In this document: piece by piece, positions 1-7,790 of the stretch
How positions within the stretch are numbered: position 1 is the first letter of the stretch
Layout: each line of letters opens with the position of its first letter
Translations under genes and position numbers: made by a program
Notes under the pieces: model-generated
What the model saw: only the letters and a program-made list of their open reading frames with translations
Databases searched by the model: none
What the model was told of the DNA's origin: nothing
Source: Verrucomicrobiota bacterium
GTDB lineage: Bacteria; Verrucomicrobiota; Verrucomicrobiia; Verrucomicrobiales; Verrucomicrobiaceae
Assembly: GCA_009885275.1 (NCBI GenBank)
Contig: VFKY01000382.1
Span: forward strand, 1 to 10,817
Direction: 5' to 3'
Length of the DNA stretch: 10,817 bases

Positions 1-116
1 ATCAGACCAATGGGATCCTCCAAGCCAGGCACGGGAATAGCCACGCCATGATCAATGGGAAGAATGACGGTCTTACCGTCGCGAAAGAAGGTGTTGAGGT
101 TATCTTGTCGGCTCAT
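1..116 (-). CDS. Class I aldolase, DhnA/LsrF-like (DeoC/FbaB superfamily), N-terminal fragment
   Basis: Only the first 38 codons are present; the gene runs off the left edge. The fragment starts MSRQDNLNTFF and then has the stretch DGKTVILPIDHGVAIP followed by PGLEDP. The 'IDHG' strand after a short N-terminal helix, and the 'PGLEDP' loop, are characteristic of the DhnA-type class I fructose-bisphosphate aldolase, LsrF and ADH-synthase group. These are TIM-barrel, Schiff-base (lysine) aldolases of the cytoplasm. The catalytic lysine lies outside the window, so the substrate cannot be told: fructose-1,6-bisphosphate, phospho-AI-2 and aromatic-precursor substrates all occur in this group. The ATG at 116 was chosen because family proteins begin just before this helix. 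An in-frame ATG at 200 would add 28 cysteine-rich residues and seems less likely. No Shine-Dalgarno sequence precedes the start. The gene is divergent from gatC. Confidence 0.62.
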   Translation of the reverse strand, partial: MSRQDNLNTFFRDGKTVILPIDHGVAIPVPGLEDPIGL

Positions 117-209
117 AGGAAGTATAAAACATGAGTGTAAACGAGGACACTGTAAAGAAGAACAGTCGTTTAGACAAGCATCTCTAAATAGTCGGCTCAT
201 CTCTACCAA

Positions 210-243
210 TTTATAGTCTGACAGCAATGTTCAAGATTATATT
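210..243. promoter_or_regulatory. Candidate overlapping divergent promoter elements
   Basis: On the minus strand TATAAA (215-210) follows TTGAAC (234-229). On the plus strand TATATT (238-243) follows CTGACA (218-223). Both -10 boxes are good matches to the sigma70-type consensus, and they sit back to back between divergent genes. However, the spacers (13 and 14 bp) are shorter than the usual 16-18, so at most one half of each pair is likely to be real. Leftward transcription from here would leave a leader of about 90 nt before the aldolase start, and rightward transcription about 245 nt before gatC. Confidence 0.25.
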
Positions 244-253
244 CCTTACGCCT

Positions 254-270
254 TACTCAGTGGCTGAGTA
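254..270. promoter_or_regulatory. Perfect 7-bp dyad with 3-nt centre (operator or leader hairpin)
   Basis: TACTCAG-TGG-CTGAGTA is a perfect inverted repeat lying about 11 bp downstream of the TATATT box at 238-243. Its position near a possible transcription start fits either an operator for a dimeric regulator or a small stem at the 5' end of a gatCA leader. It lacks a following T-run, so it is not an intrinsic terminator. Its function is not known. Confidence 0.4.
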
Positions 271-403
271 TCTCCATGAGAGGCGCAGAAAAAACTGCCC
301 CGTTTCATACTTGCGTCCCCTCGTATCAGCTTCTTCTTGTGCGACGTGCCCCTAGAAGCGGCCATCACCGGAGCAGAGTTCGGAGCCCTTGAGCGCCGTA
401 AAG

Positions 404-419
404 TGCGAGAGTGCTCGCA
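404..419. repeat. Perfect 6-bp inverted repeat with 4-nt loop
   Basis: TGCGAG-AGTG-CTCGCA forms a G+C-rich hairpin 77 bp before the gatC start. There is no T-run on either side, so it does not look like a terminator. It could be part of a structured gatCA leader, or chance in a G+C-rich stretch. Confidence 0.35.
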
Positions 420-495
420 GAGACAAGTGTAAACATGATGCCGTTTCCTGCTGTCAGCTTGACTTTGTAAGATGGGACTCTTCATTAGCTCATCC

Positions 496-786
496 ATGGC
501 CCATACAGTCCTTAACATCCAGCACACAGCAAAACTTGCTCGTCTCAAACTTACGGAGTCGGAAGCCACCAAGTTTCACGCCCAACTCAGTAAGATTCTT
601 GATTATATGAGTACCCTTGATGCTCATGATTTTTCGGGAATAGAACCTACCGCTCATGCCATGCCTGTCTATGATGTGTGGCGAAATGACGAACCCCATC
701 AAGATTTCACCAATCAACAAGCACTAGCCAATGCTCCAAAACAAAATGCGGGGCAATTTCTCATTTCAAGAGTCGTTGATGAGTAA
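496..786 (+). CDS. gatC: Asp/Glu-tRNA(Asn/Gln) amidotransferase subunit C
   Basis: GatC is the small subunit of the GatCAB amidotransferase. It wraps around GatA and GatB and stabilises the complex that converts Glu-tRNA(Gln) to Gln-tRNA(Gln) and/or Asp-tRNA(Asn) to Asn-tRNA(Asn) in the cytoplasm. The 96-residue product has the usual family length and landmarks: the helix with AKLARLKL (12-19), a second helix FHAQLSKILDYMSTL (27-41), 'IEPTAH' (49-54), an R-x-D element in 'WRNDEP' (62-67) and 'ANAP' (78-81) before a short C-terminal segment. The ATG at 496 (MAHTVLNIQ) was preferred over an in-frame ATG at 472, because family members begin about a dozen residues before ARL. There is no Shine-Dalgarno sequence. 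gatA follows 53 bp downstream, so the two are probably co-transcribed. gatB is not in the window, so it must be encoded elsewhere. Confidence 0.93.
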   Translation: MAHTVLNIQHTAKLARLKLTESEATKFHAQLSKILDYMSTLDAHDFSGIEPTAHAMPVYDVWRNDEPHQDFTNQQALANAPKQNAGQFLISRVVDE

Positions 787-839
787 TTCTATTGATTGGC
801 AGACTTAAATCTCATTCACCGCATTTTTTAAAGACCTTC

Positions 840-2291
840 ATGTCGCTCGCATCATCCACCATCGCCGAACTACGCAGACATTTGCTGAAGAAGGATATCA
901 CCCCTACAGACATCTTACTGGACCTGCAAAAATCCATCACTCAAGACCACGGCACCGTCGGCGCTTATTTGTCTCTTGATATTGAATCAGCTCTTAAAGA
1001 AGCCGTAAACACTGATGTCACACTGCCTCTGGGTGGTATTCCACTGGCTATCAAGGACAACATCAATGTCATTGGTCAGCCCTGCACATGCGGCTCACGT
1101 TTTTTAAACAATAGCTACACAGCACCTTACGATGCCACTTGCATTCAACAATTGCGAAGCGCTGGAGCAATCCCCTTTGGCCGTGCCAACATGGATGAAT
1201 TCGCTATGGGATCATCCACTGAAAACTCAGCCTTGGGCGTGACCCGCAACCCATGGGACCACGATCGCATTCCAGGAGGGTCCAGTGGCGGATCTGCTGC
1301 TGCAGTAGGCGGCAATCTTGCTATTGCAGCGCTTGGCTCTGATACAGGTGGGTCGATCCGCCAACCGGCTGCCTTTTGCAGTTGTGTCGGATTGAAGCCA
1401 ACTTACGGACGAGTCTCACGCTATGGGTTAGTGGCTTTCGCATCCTCATTGGACCAGATTGGTCCGCTTACAAAAACTGTAGAAGATTCTGCAATTTTGC
1501 TAAATTATCTCTGCGGCAAAGATAAGAGGGACAGCACTTCCCTTGATGCTTCAGTTCCTGATTTCACGACTGTTCTAGGCAAGGATATTAAAGGTCTAAA
1601 AATAGGTCTTCCAAAAGAATACTTTATTGATGGCATTCATGCTGGCATCCGCGAAAAAGTCGACCAAGCCGTGCGACAACTTGAAAATCTCGGCGCACAC
1701 ATTGAGGAAATTTCTCTACCACACACGGATATTGCGATTGCCACCTATTATGTACTGGCCCCTGCGGAAGCATCTGCCAATCTTTCCCGCTTTGACGGGG
1801 TTAGATATGGGCATCGCGCTGAGAACACCAGTGATGTCCTTGATCACTATCTCACGACACGTGCTGAGGGTTTTGGTCCAGAAGTAAAACGGCGCATTCT
1901 TCTCGGAACCTATGTTTTAAGCTCAGGTTACTATGACGCGTATTATGTAAAAGCTCAGAAGGCCCGCACCCTCATTCGCAAGGATTTTACAGATGCATTT
2001 GATAATGTAGATATCATATTATCCCCCACTACTCCTGCTCCACCATTTAAACTTGGCGAATTACGTGACGATCCTCTCGCGATGTATCTGGAGGATCTTT
2101 GTACCATCCCTGCAAATCTGGCGGGGCTTCCAGCACTGAGTCTTCCCTGCGGTTTCGTGTCTATAAACGGCAAGGACCTGCCGGTTGGCTTGCAGTTGAT
2201 TGGCAAACCCCTTGATGAAGCAACTTTATTGAAAACGGCATTTGCGTATGAGCAATCAACTACTTGGCATCAACGCAAGCCCGCGCACTAA
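840..2291 (+). CDS. gatA: Asp/Glu-tRNA(Asn/Gln) amidotransferase subunit A
   Basis: GatA is the glutaminase subunit of GatCAB. It releases ammonia from glutamine (or asparagine), and the ammonia is channelled to GatB to amidate the mischarged tRNA. The 483-residue protein is a full-length amidase-signature enzyme. The Ser-cisSer-Lys triad is intact by alignment to the family: Lys72 in 'AIKDNI', Ser148 in 'GGSSGGS' (146-152) and Ser172 in 'GSDTGGSIRQPA' (166-177). The C-terminus 'AYEQSTTWHQRKP' is typical. The ATG at 840 (MSLASSTIAELRR) gives the family start; a TTG at 792 would add 16 residues without family character. The last 32 bp overlap the 3' end of ribF on the opposite strand, leaving no space for a separate terminator. 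Together with GatC and an unlinked GatB it would supply Gln-tRNA and/or Asn-tRNA. Which tRNA is the substrate depends on whether glnS and asnS exist elsewhere in the genome. Confidence 0.97.
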   Translation: MSLASSTIAELRRHLLKKDITPTDILLDLQKSITQDHGTVGAYLSLDIESALKEAVNTDVTLPLGGIPLAIKDNINVIGQPCTCGSRFLNNSYTAPYDATCIQQLRSAGAIPFGRANMDEFAMGSSTENSALGVTRNPWDHDRIPGGSSGGSAAAVGGNLAIAALGSDTGGSIRQPAAFCSCVGLKPTYGRVSRYGLVAFASSLDQIGPLTKTVEDSAILLNYLCGKDKRDSTSLDASVPDFTTVLGKDIKGLKIGLPKEYFIDGIHAGIREKVDQAVRQLENLGAHIEEISLPHTDIAIATYYVLAPAEASANLSRFDGVRYGHRAENTSDVLDHYLTTRAEGFGPEVKRRILLGTYVLSSGYYDAYYVKAQKARTLIRKDFTDAFDNVDIILSPTTPAPPFKLGELRDDPLAMYLEDLCTIPANLAGLPALSLPCGFVSINGKDLPVGLQLIGKPLDEATLLKTAFAYEQSTTWHQRKPAH

Positions 2292-3207
2292 AAATACTTC
2301 GACTAGACTGAATGTCGCGCGCGATCTGTGACTTCAACTCCGCTAAATCAGCGAACTTCTGCTCATCACGTAGCAGTTGTAGAAAGCACACTTCCAGCAC
2401 AGCACCATACAAATCTATATTCATGTCCATGAGATGAACCTCCAGCGTTCGTTCCCCATTATTTTCAATCGTCGGGCGATATCCTAAATTGGCCACGCCA
2501 GAGTATTTGATTCCGTTGGACATAACTTCCACCGCATAAACTCCCAAGGGCGGCAACTCTTCATTTTCAATATTTAGGTTTGCGGTAGGAAAGCCCAGTT
2601 CTCGCCCTAACTGTCTCCCCCTTACCACCTCTCCCATTACGCTGTAAGCTCGTCCCAACATTCTCTCTGCTTGCTTAAAATCACCTGTTCTTACAGCTTC
2701 TCGAATCAGAGTGCTACTTACTACCTTGTCACCAATTTTTACTTCCGGCACACCATAAACACCAAATCCATGTGCCTGCCCCATTTCCATAAGCTGATGA
2801 ACATTGCCTTCTCTGCCTCTGCCAAAACTCCACGTGTACCCTACGGATATAAATCCCAATGGCTGACAAGAAGACACCAGAGAGTCTATAAAGACATTGG
2901 CACCTGTTTTAGCCGTCTCACTAGTGAAGGGTAGTACTAGTGTGTACTGAACTCCGAATTGTTTCAAAATATGAAGTTTATGTGCGGTGCTACAAAGCAA
3001 AAGCGGTGCTAACTCTGGACGCAAAATACGGAGAGGGTGCGGATCGAATGTCAAAACCACAGTGGTTCCACCGTGTTTTTCGGTAAAATCCAGCGCTGAT
3101 TGAATCACGGCCTGATGTCCCAAATGAACTCCGTCAAAAACTCCCACCGCGAACGCCACAGGTCCTCGCAGTGATGCCAATTCTGTCATGTCACGCAGGA
3201 CATTCAT
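2260..3207 (-). CDS. ribF: Bifunctional riboflavin kinase / FAD synthetase
   Basis: RibF phosphorylates riboflavin to FMN and adenylates FMN to FAD. The 315-residue product has both domains. The N-terminal nucleotidyltransferase shows GVFDGVHLGH (22-31, HxGH-type), TFDPHP (53-58) and SSTLIR (164-169, replacing the ISSTxIR motif). The C-terminal riboflavin kinase domain shows GRELGFPTANL (201-211, with the PTAN site), GVANLGYRPT (237-246) and EVHLMD (256-261), where Glu256 aligns with the catalytic base. A deviation is VGYTWSFGRGREG (122-134), where most homologues have a D/N-F pair. The ATG at 3207 gives the usual short lead-in to the first strand. It is 9 bp downstream of truB and is the last gene of the run. 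Its final nine residues and stop lie inside the antisense of the gatA 3' end. Confidence 0.95.
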   Translation of the reverse strand: MNVLRDMTELASLRGPVAFAVGVFDGVHLGHQAVIQSALDFTEKHGGTTVVLTFDPHPLRILRPELAPLLLCSTAHKLHILKQFGVQYTLVLPFTSETAKTGANVFIDSLVSSCQPLGFISVGYTWSFGRGREGNVHQLMEMGQAHGFGVYGVPEVKIGDKVVSSTLIREAVRTGDFKQAERMLGRAYSVMGEVVRGRQLGRELGFPTANLNIENEELPPLGVYAVEVMSNGIKYSGVANLGYRPTIENNGERTLEVHLMDMNIDLYGAVLEVCFLQLLRDEQKFADLAELKSQIARDIQSSRSIFSARACVDAK

Positions 3208-3216
3208 CTTACATTA

Positions 3217-3945
3217 TCAAGCGCCTCGGAGTTTGGAAACATCGTATAGAGAATACATCGCTTCCATCACTTCCTCACGTCGTCCTTCTTTGAGCATACT
3301 AAAGGTCACATATTTACCGGGCAAAAATGCAAAGCTACCAGAACGAGTGCGACGCAACGCACTAAGATGAGCTCCACAACCAAGAGTGTGGCCAATGTCA
3401 TGTGCATAGGTTCTCACATAAAAACCCTTGCTGCATACGACACGGAAATCGATCTCAGGCAGTTCAATGCGGGATATCTCATAGTCAAAAATGTGTACCA
3501 ATCGTGGTTCACGCTCTACCACTTTTCCCTGACGGGCCAACTTATACAAGGGCACTCCATCCTTTTTGATGGCAGAAACCATGGGCGGCATTTGATAAAA
3601 ATCCCCTTTCAACCCGTCGAAAACTGACGTGATCTGTTCTCTAGTAAACTCTGGCACCTCTTTTTTCTCCAGCACGTCACCCTCCTTATCCTGAGTAGAA
3701 GTACTGGCTCCTAAAGTAGCAGTACCTAAATACTCCTTGTCTTCACTCATCAGGAGATCTTGAATTTTTGTCGCATTTCCTACCACAAGTATCAACATGC
3801 CTGTGGCCATGGGATCTAGCGTTCCACAATGACCAATTTTTTTTATACCAAGACACTTGCGGGCAACTGCCACAACATCATGCGATGTCATATCAGGTGC
3901 TTTATCCACAAGAAGGACACCATTAACCAATTCGTTTGAGTTCAT
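3217..3945 (-). CDS. truB: tRNA pseudouridine(55) synthase
   Basis: TruB isomerises U55 in the T-loop of elongator tRNAs to pseudouridine and also acts as a tRNA folding chaperone. The catalytic Asp is D44 in HCGTLDPMATG (39-49). Other family landmarks are GVLLVDKAPDMTSHDVV near the N-terminus, SAIKKDGVPLYKLAR in the middle, KGFYVRTYAHDIG (FYVRT motif) and the HLSALRRTRSGSF block. At 242 residues the protein ends soon after the catalytic domain and lacks the PUA-like C-terminal extension of longer homologues such as that of E. coli; short versions are known. The start at 3945 lies inside nrnA, giving a 23-bp overlap and suggesting translational coupling. An AAAGA just before the ATG is at best a very weak ribosome-binding site. 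Confidence 0.95.
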   Translation of the reverse strand: MNSNELVNGVLLVDKAPDMTSHDVVAVARKCLGIKKIGHCGTLDPMATGMLILVVGNATKIQDLLMSEDKEYLGTATLGASTSTQDKEGDVLEKKEVPEFTREQITSVFDGLKGDFYQMPPMVSAIKKDGVPLYKLARQGKVVEREPRLVHIFDYEISRIELPEIDFRVVCSKGFYVRTYAHDIGHTLGCGAHLSALRRTRSGSFAFLPGKYVTFSMLKEGRREEVMEAMYSLYDVSKLRGA

Positions 3946-4903
3946 TCTTTAGAGATTCTAGAAAACGCGATTCAGCGTCAGCAACTGGCCCACACAATTT
4001 TGCACCAGCAGCCATTGCGTGGCCACCACCGCCAAATTCAGCGCAAATTTTTGAAACATTGAGGCGATGATCTTTGGAGCGAGCGCTTACCCGTATTTTA
4101 CCGTCAGCGGTTTCTTCAAATATAACCGCAGCCGTCACACCCTCGATCGTTCGCAAGGCGTCAATGAGTCCTTCCGTATCTCCTGCTTCCACACCAATCT
4201 TATTTTGAGTTGCAAGAGTTAACGCCCAGCTCGCAATGCTACGATCAGCCGTAAATTTCATTTCATTGAGGAGCACCCGGAGTAACTCAGTACGTCGAAA
4301 CGGGTGTGTTTGATAGATTTTTTTTGCGAGCTCTGCTGTATCAAGCCCAGAATCCATCATTTCTGCAACAATACGATGAGTGGTAGAGGTAGTGCAGCTA
4401 TATTGAAATGAACCGGTATCAGTGCTAATCGCCACAAATAAATTCTGCCGCACGGCATCATTCAACTCAAACCCCTGGTGGGTCAAGAACTCATAAATGA
4501 TCTGGCCAGTAGCAGGAGACAGAGTGTCTATATAGTTAAGATTCCCATAACTTGGATTTGTAACGTGATGATCGATATTAATCAATAATGGAGCAGCACT
4601 TAGGGCGATATTTGTGCGTTCCCCAAGCCTCTCCTTAGTGGCATTGTCCAACGCTATCGCAACATCAATATCCAACGGTTCCGCTATTGATGTCTGAACA
4701 ATATTTGAACTCGGTAGAAAGGTCAAATTGGCTGGCACTCCATCTTCACTAAGAACAGTCACTTTTTTTCCAGACAATTGGAGGCTTAGCGCAGTGCCTA
4801 CAATAGAGCCAATAGCATCGCCATCAGGACGAACATGACACGCTATTGCGATGTGTCGGGCGCCCTGTATAGCTTCTGCGATTTTTGAAAAAGTGTCGTT
4901 CAT
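3923..4903 (-). CDS. nrnA: DHH/DHHA1 phosphoesterase, NrnA-like oligoribonuclease / pAp phosphatase
   Basis: This is a 326-residue cytoplasmic DHH-family phosphoesterase. Homologues of this size in the nusA-infB cluster degrade 2-5 nt nanoRNAs and dephosphorylate 3'-phosphoadenosine 5'-phosphate using Mn2+. The metal-binding motifs are complete: CHVRPDGDAIGS (22-33; His23, Asp27, Asp29), Asp86 in 'IALDNA', IDHH (110-113), and Asp162 in 'STDTGSFQYS' (160-169). The DHHA1 domain ends with the GGGGHAMAAG substrate-binding loop (291-300). The start at 4903 is the ATG nearest the family start. It lies 40 bp after rbfA, has no Shine-Dalgarno sequence, and its 3' end overlaps truB. RecJ is excluded by length and lack of its extra domains. 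Exact substrate preference (nanoRNA, pAp or cyclic-dinucleotide products) cannot be told from sequence. Confidence 0.9.
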   Translation of the reverse strand: MNDTFSKIAEAIQGARHIAIACHVRPDGDAIGSIVGTALSLQLSGKKVTVLSEDGVPANLTFLPSSNIVQTSIAEPLDIDVAIALDNATKERLGERTNIALSAAPLLINIDHHVTNPSYGNLNYIDTLSPATGQIIYEFLTHQGFELNDAVRQNLFVAISTDTGSFQYSCTTSTTHRIVAEMMDSGLDTAELAKKIYQTHPFRRTELLRVLLNEMKFTADRSIASWALTLATQNKIGVEAGDTEGLIDALRTIEGVTAAVIFEETADGKIRVSARSKDHRLNVSKICAEFGGGGHAMAAGAKLCGPVADAESRFLESLKNELKRIG

Positions 4904-4943
4904 GTATATGTTTATCGTTTGTCAGCAATGGATAAACAAATAA

Positions 4944-5378
4944 TCACTGTTGTTTTCTTGAGCGCCGCTCCGTATTTTCATCATCACAATTCTCGTTCTC
5001 GGAAGCGATGTTCACAGCTTCATCCAAAGGTTCATCATAGACAATGGGAGGCAGATTTTCGATGAGATTTAAAACATGCACTCCACGTTCTATCGAGCTG
5101 TCCGTCTTGAACAAAAGTGATGGTGAATACTTCAAGATAACTCGCTTAAATAGGTCTCTCTGGATGTTAGAGCGGCTATCGTTAAGCTTCTTGATAATTT
5201 TTTCGGGGGATGTTTCTTTGCCTATTACACCAGTGTATATAAAACACTGCTTAAAATCAGGAGTGATATCCACGTCATGAATAGTGACCAAACTACCGGG
5301 AAACTGAAAGTTTCTCTCGAGAATAGTAGCCAGTTCGCGCTTGATGAGTTCTGTGACGCGTTTAACGCGGTGGTTCAT
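4944..5378 (-). CDS. rbfA: 30S ribosome-binding factor A
   Basis: RbfA binds the immature 30S subunit near the 16S rRNA 5' helix and helps late maturation. The 144-residue product has the KH-like fold signature: RVKRVTELIKRELATIL (4-20), VTIHDVDITPDFKQCFIY (31-48), and KYSPSLLFKTDSSIERG (83-99), where 'IERG' is a family hallmark. The last 25 or so residues form an acidic then basic tail (ENENCDDENTERRSRKQ) that varies between species. I chose the ATG at 5378 because 'MNHRVKRV' matches typical starts; a TTG at 5399 would add seven residues. No Shine-Dalgarno sequence is visible for either. It lies 67 bp after infB and 40 bp before nrnA, as expected for this cluster. Confidence 0.92.
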   Translation of the reverse strand: MNHRVKRVTELIKRELATILERNFQFPGSLVTIHDVDITPDFKQCFIYTGVIGKETSPEKIIKKLNDSRSNIQRDLFKRVILKYSPSLLFKTDSSIERGVHVLNLIENLPPIVYDEPLDEAVNIASENENCDDENTERRSRKQQ

Positions 5379-5445
5379 AGTGGGAATGGGATGCGTCAAT
5401 GATCCTTCTCAGTAGAGATGGGTCAGCAACAAATGATGCAAAAAA

Positions 5446-7710
5446 TTAGAGGCTTTGCTTGATCTTATCGAGCTCGTAACACTCGATGACATCTTCTTCC
5501 TCATATTCATGATAATTACCAAGGCGGATACCACACTCTAGGCCATTGCGAACTTCGGGCACTTCATCGTGGAATCGACGTAGAGTGTCCACAGAGCCAT
5601 CATAGACAGGTTGATTCCCACGAATAACACGTGCTCGTGCCTTACGATCAATTCTACCATCCATAACCACACAACCTGCAACTCGCCCACGAGTAAGCTT
5701 GAAAACCACTTTAACCTTGGCGTGACCGATAACACGCTCACGCAATTCAGGATCAAGAAGACCCAACATGGACTCTTTTACTTGATCAATAAGTTCATAA
5801 ATAATGCTGTATAGCTTGATTTGCACACCTTCATTACGGGCCACTGAAACTGCATTGCTTTCCAGCTTGGTATTGAACCCAATGATCACCGCATCTGATG
5901 CGCTAGACAAAAGAATATCTCCTTCTGTTATAGGGCCAGCGGCACTGTGGAGGATTTCAATTTGAACCTTACCGCTTTCAATCTCTTTAAGAGATTTGAT
6001 GACCGCCTCAAGCGAGCCTTGGACATCAGTTTTAAGAACTATTTTAAGATTCTTTTTTGAACCATCTTCGATGTTTGCGAAAAGTGCTTCCAAGGTGCTG
6101 CGACGAGGGGCGGCGAGCTTCTTTTTGCGTTGTTCTTCCAACCGCTCTTCGCTAAGTTTTTTGGCTGCGCGTTCGAAATCCATTTCAACGACTTCGTCAC
6201 CCACATTTGGTAGCCCGCTAAAGCCCACCACCTCGGCAGGCATTCCCGGTAAAACAAATTTAATTGGTTGGCCACGATCATTGGTCAAGTTTTTAACCTT
6301 GCCCCAATAAGGTCCGCAAATGAATGGCTCGCCAACTTTCAACGTTCCATTTTGAACAATTACTGTCGCCGTTGGACCCCGACCGGCCTCCATACGCGAT
6401 TCAATAACAGTAGCACGCATGGGTGCTTTAGCGTTAGCACGTAAATCAAGCACCTCAGCTTGAAGAGACATTGTTTCTAAAAAATGCTCCAGTCCAATGC
6501 CTTTAGTCGCAGAAACCTCCATAACCTCGGTCTCACCGCCCCATTCTACAGGCATGAGCCCTGCTTCTTGAAGCTGCTGCTTAACTCGCATGATGTTGGC
6601 TGATGGCAAGTCACACTTATTAATGGCCACCATGATCATAACATCAGCAGCCTTAGCATGATTGAGTGCCTCTACTGTTTGAGGCATGAATCCATCATCT
6701 GCCGCAATCACTAGCACCACAATGTCCGTGACATTGGCCCCACGCGCACGCATACCTGAAAAAGCAGCATGTCCTGGAGTATCAATAAATGTAATGGGGC
6801 GATCATTATAAGTCACACTGTATGCTCCAATATGCTGAGTAATACCGCCAGCCTCTCCTTTGACGATGCTCGTTTTACGAACAGCATCTAACAATGAGGT
6901 TTTGCCATGATCAACGTGTCCCATGAAAGTAATGATAGGCGCACGGAGCTCTAAAACATCCTTCTCCTCTTCCGCCGGAGGAGGCGGTGGCGGGGGTTCT
7001 ACAATAATCTCATCAACTTTGTGAACGCCTGCGCCTTTTTCGCGCTTGTCTTTCTCAAATGTAAATCCGTGTTTTTCACAAATCTTAGCTGCAATATCTG
7101 GATCTATAGCAGTATCAGCTTTTGCAAAAACTTTGAACTCAATCAAATCTTTGATCACCTGAAACATGCGCAATCCCATGCGATCAGCCAGTTCCTTGAC
7201 GATGATCGGTGGCTTGAGGTGTATAATCTTGGAATCTTCTGAAGAATGTTCGGGCGATATCTCTTCATTTTTGACTGCGGTGAGAACTGGTGGCACCGGT
7301 TTCTCTTCTTGCTGCAACAGTGAAATCGGCGGCAATACCGTTCCCTGTGTTTGCGCTTCCGTTGGTTCAGGGCGACGCACTCTTTTACCTGATGCTTTAT
7401 TCTCAACCTCTTCAAAGAGTGAGAGCGCTTCGGCTTTTTCTTGATCCAAGGATCTACGCGGCACAACTAGATCGTCCGATTTCTTTGGTGCTTTATCTTC
7501 TGTAGGCTTAGATCCCAAGGGTAAAAAAGCCGACCCAGTTTTGATTTCGCCTGTGCGTCGCTTCTTTTTAGGCGCGTCGTCTTCAATAAGTGAAATCGCT
7601 TTGTTGGGAATAATCTTTTTTTTCGCTGGCACTGCCAATGACTCCACTACCTCAGATTTTAAAGGCGCGCTACGTTTGATGGGTTTAGGAGTCGAGGACT
7701 TGGTGGGCAT
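5446..7710 (-). CDS. infB: Translation initiation factor IF-2
   Basis: IF-2 is the GTPase that recruits fMet-tRNA to the 30S subunit and promotes subunit joining. The 754-residue product has a lysine- and proline-rich variable N-terminus (1-160), an IF2_N-type helical domain (about 164-220), and a linker containing seven consecutive prolines (239-245). The G domain follows with all motifs: GHVDHGKT (264-271), [10 protein letters not shown] (288-297), DTPGH (310-314), NKCD (364-367) and SATKG (400-404). Beta-barrel domain II is at about 428-510, domain III at about 553-650 and the fMet-tRNA-binding C2 domain at about 655-750. The ATG at 7710 begins the basic leader '[10 protein letters not shown]'. 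No Shine-Dalgarno sequence precedes it. It is 80 bp downstream of nusA; the ylxR gene often found in that gap is absent. Confidence 0.97.
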   Translation of the reverse strand: MPTKSSTPKPIKRSAPLKSEVVESLAVPAKKKIIPNKAISLIEDDAPKKKRRTGEIKTGSAFLPLGSKPTEDKAPKKSDDLVVPRRSLDQEKAEALSLFEEVENKASGKRVRRPEPTEAQTQGTVLPPISLLQQEEKPVPPVLTAVKNEEISPEHSSEDSKIIHLKPPIIVKELADRMGLRMFQVIKDLIEFKVFAKADTAIDPDIAAKICEKHGFTFEKDKREKGAGVHKVDEIIVEPPPPPPPAEEEKDVLELRAPIITFMGHVDHGKTSLLDAVRKTSIVKGEAGGITQHIGAYSVTYNDRPITFIDTPGHAAFSGMRARGANVTDIVVLVIAADDGFMPQTVEALNHAKAADVMIMVAINKCDLPSANIMRVKQQLQEAGLMPVEWGGETEVMEVSATKGIGLEHFLETMSLQAEVLDLRANAKAPMRATVIESRMEAGRGPTATVIVQNGTLKVGEPFICGPYWGKVKNLTNDRGQPIKFVLPGMPAEVVGFSGLPNVGDEVVEMDFERAAKKLSEERLEEQRKKKLAAPRRSTLEALFANIEDGSKKNLKIVLKTDVQGSLEAVIKSLKEIESGKVQIEILHSAAGPITEGDILLSSASDAVIIGFNTKLESNAVSVARNEGVQIKLYSIIYELIDQVKESMLGLLDPELRERVIGHAKVKVVFKLTRGRVAGCVVMDGRIDRKARARVIRGNQPVYDGSVDTLRRFHDEVPEVRNGLECGIRLGNYHEYEEEDVIECYELDKIKQSL

Positions 7711-7790
7711 GCAAAATATATGTTTCAGAAAAGAATCGCGCTATTGTATGAACGAATGAGAATTGAATTTTGTTATTGGGGAGCGTTCGC

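Larger units (their letters stand above)
117..495. other. Divergent intergenic region between the aldolase gene and gatC
   Basis: This 379-bp stretch has no gene I can support. It should hold the promoters for the aldolase gene (leftward) and gatCA (rightward). It contains two perfect inverted repeats (254-270 and 404-419) and a 10-bp direct repeat of the aldolase start (191-200 copies 107-116). The section from about 300 to 420 is visibly richer in G+C than the rest. Several short frames are open through it: a minus-strand frame of about 39 codons after an ATG near 365, and a plus-strand frame ending at 429 that could start at GTG 346. None resembles a protein I recognise. A structured 5' leader or a small RNA is possible but unproven. 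Confidence 0.6.

Noticed and set aside
472..495. In-frame upstream ATG for gatC
   Set aside because: It would add MGLFISSS, which is not seen at the start of GatC proteins; the ATG at 496 gives the standard length.
246..572. Minus-strand open frame of 108 codons overlapping the gatC start
   Set aside because: It runs antisense over the conserved gatC N-terminus, its sequence is low-complexity in style and resembles no family; it is most likely an accidental frame in a G+C-rich stretch.
792..839. TTG start for gatA
   Set aside because: The 16 extra residues lack family character and a normal ATG at 840 fits the conserved N-terminus.
5379..5399. TTG start for rbfA
   Set aside because: The ATG at 5378 begins a typical RbfA N-terminus; the seven-residue addition has no support such as a ribosome-binding site.
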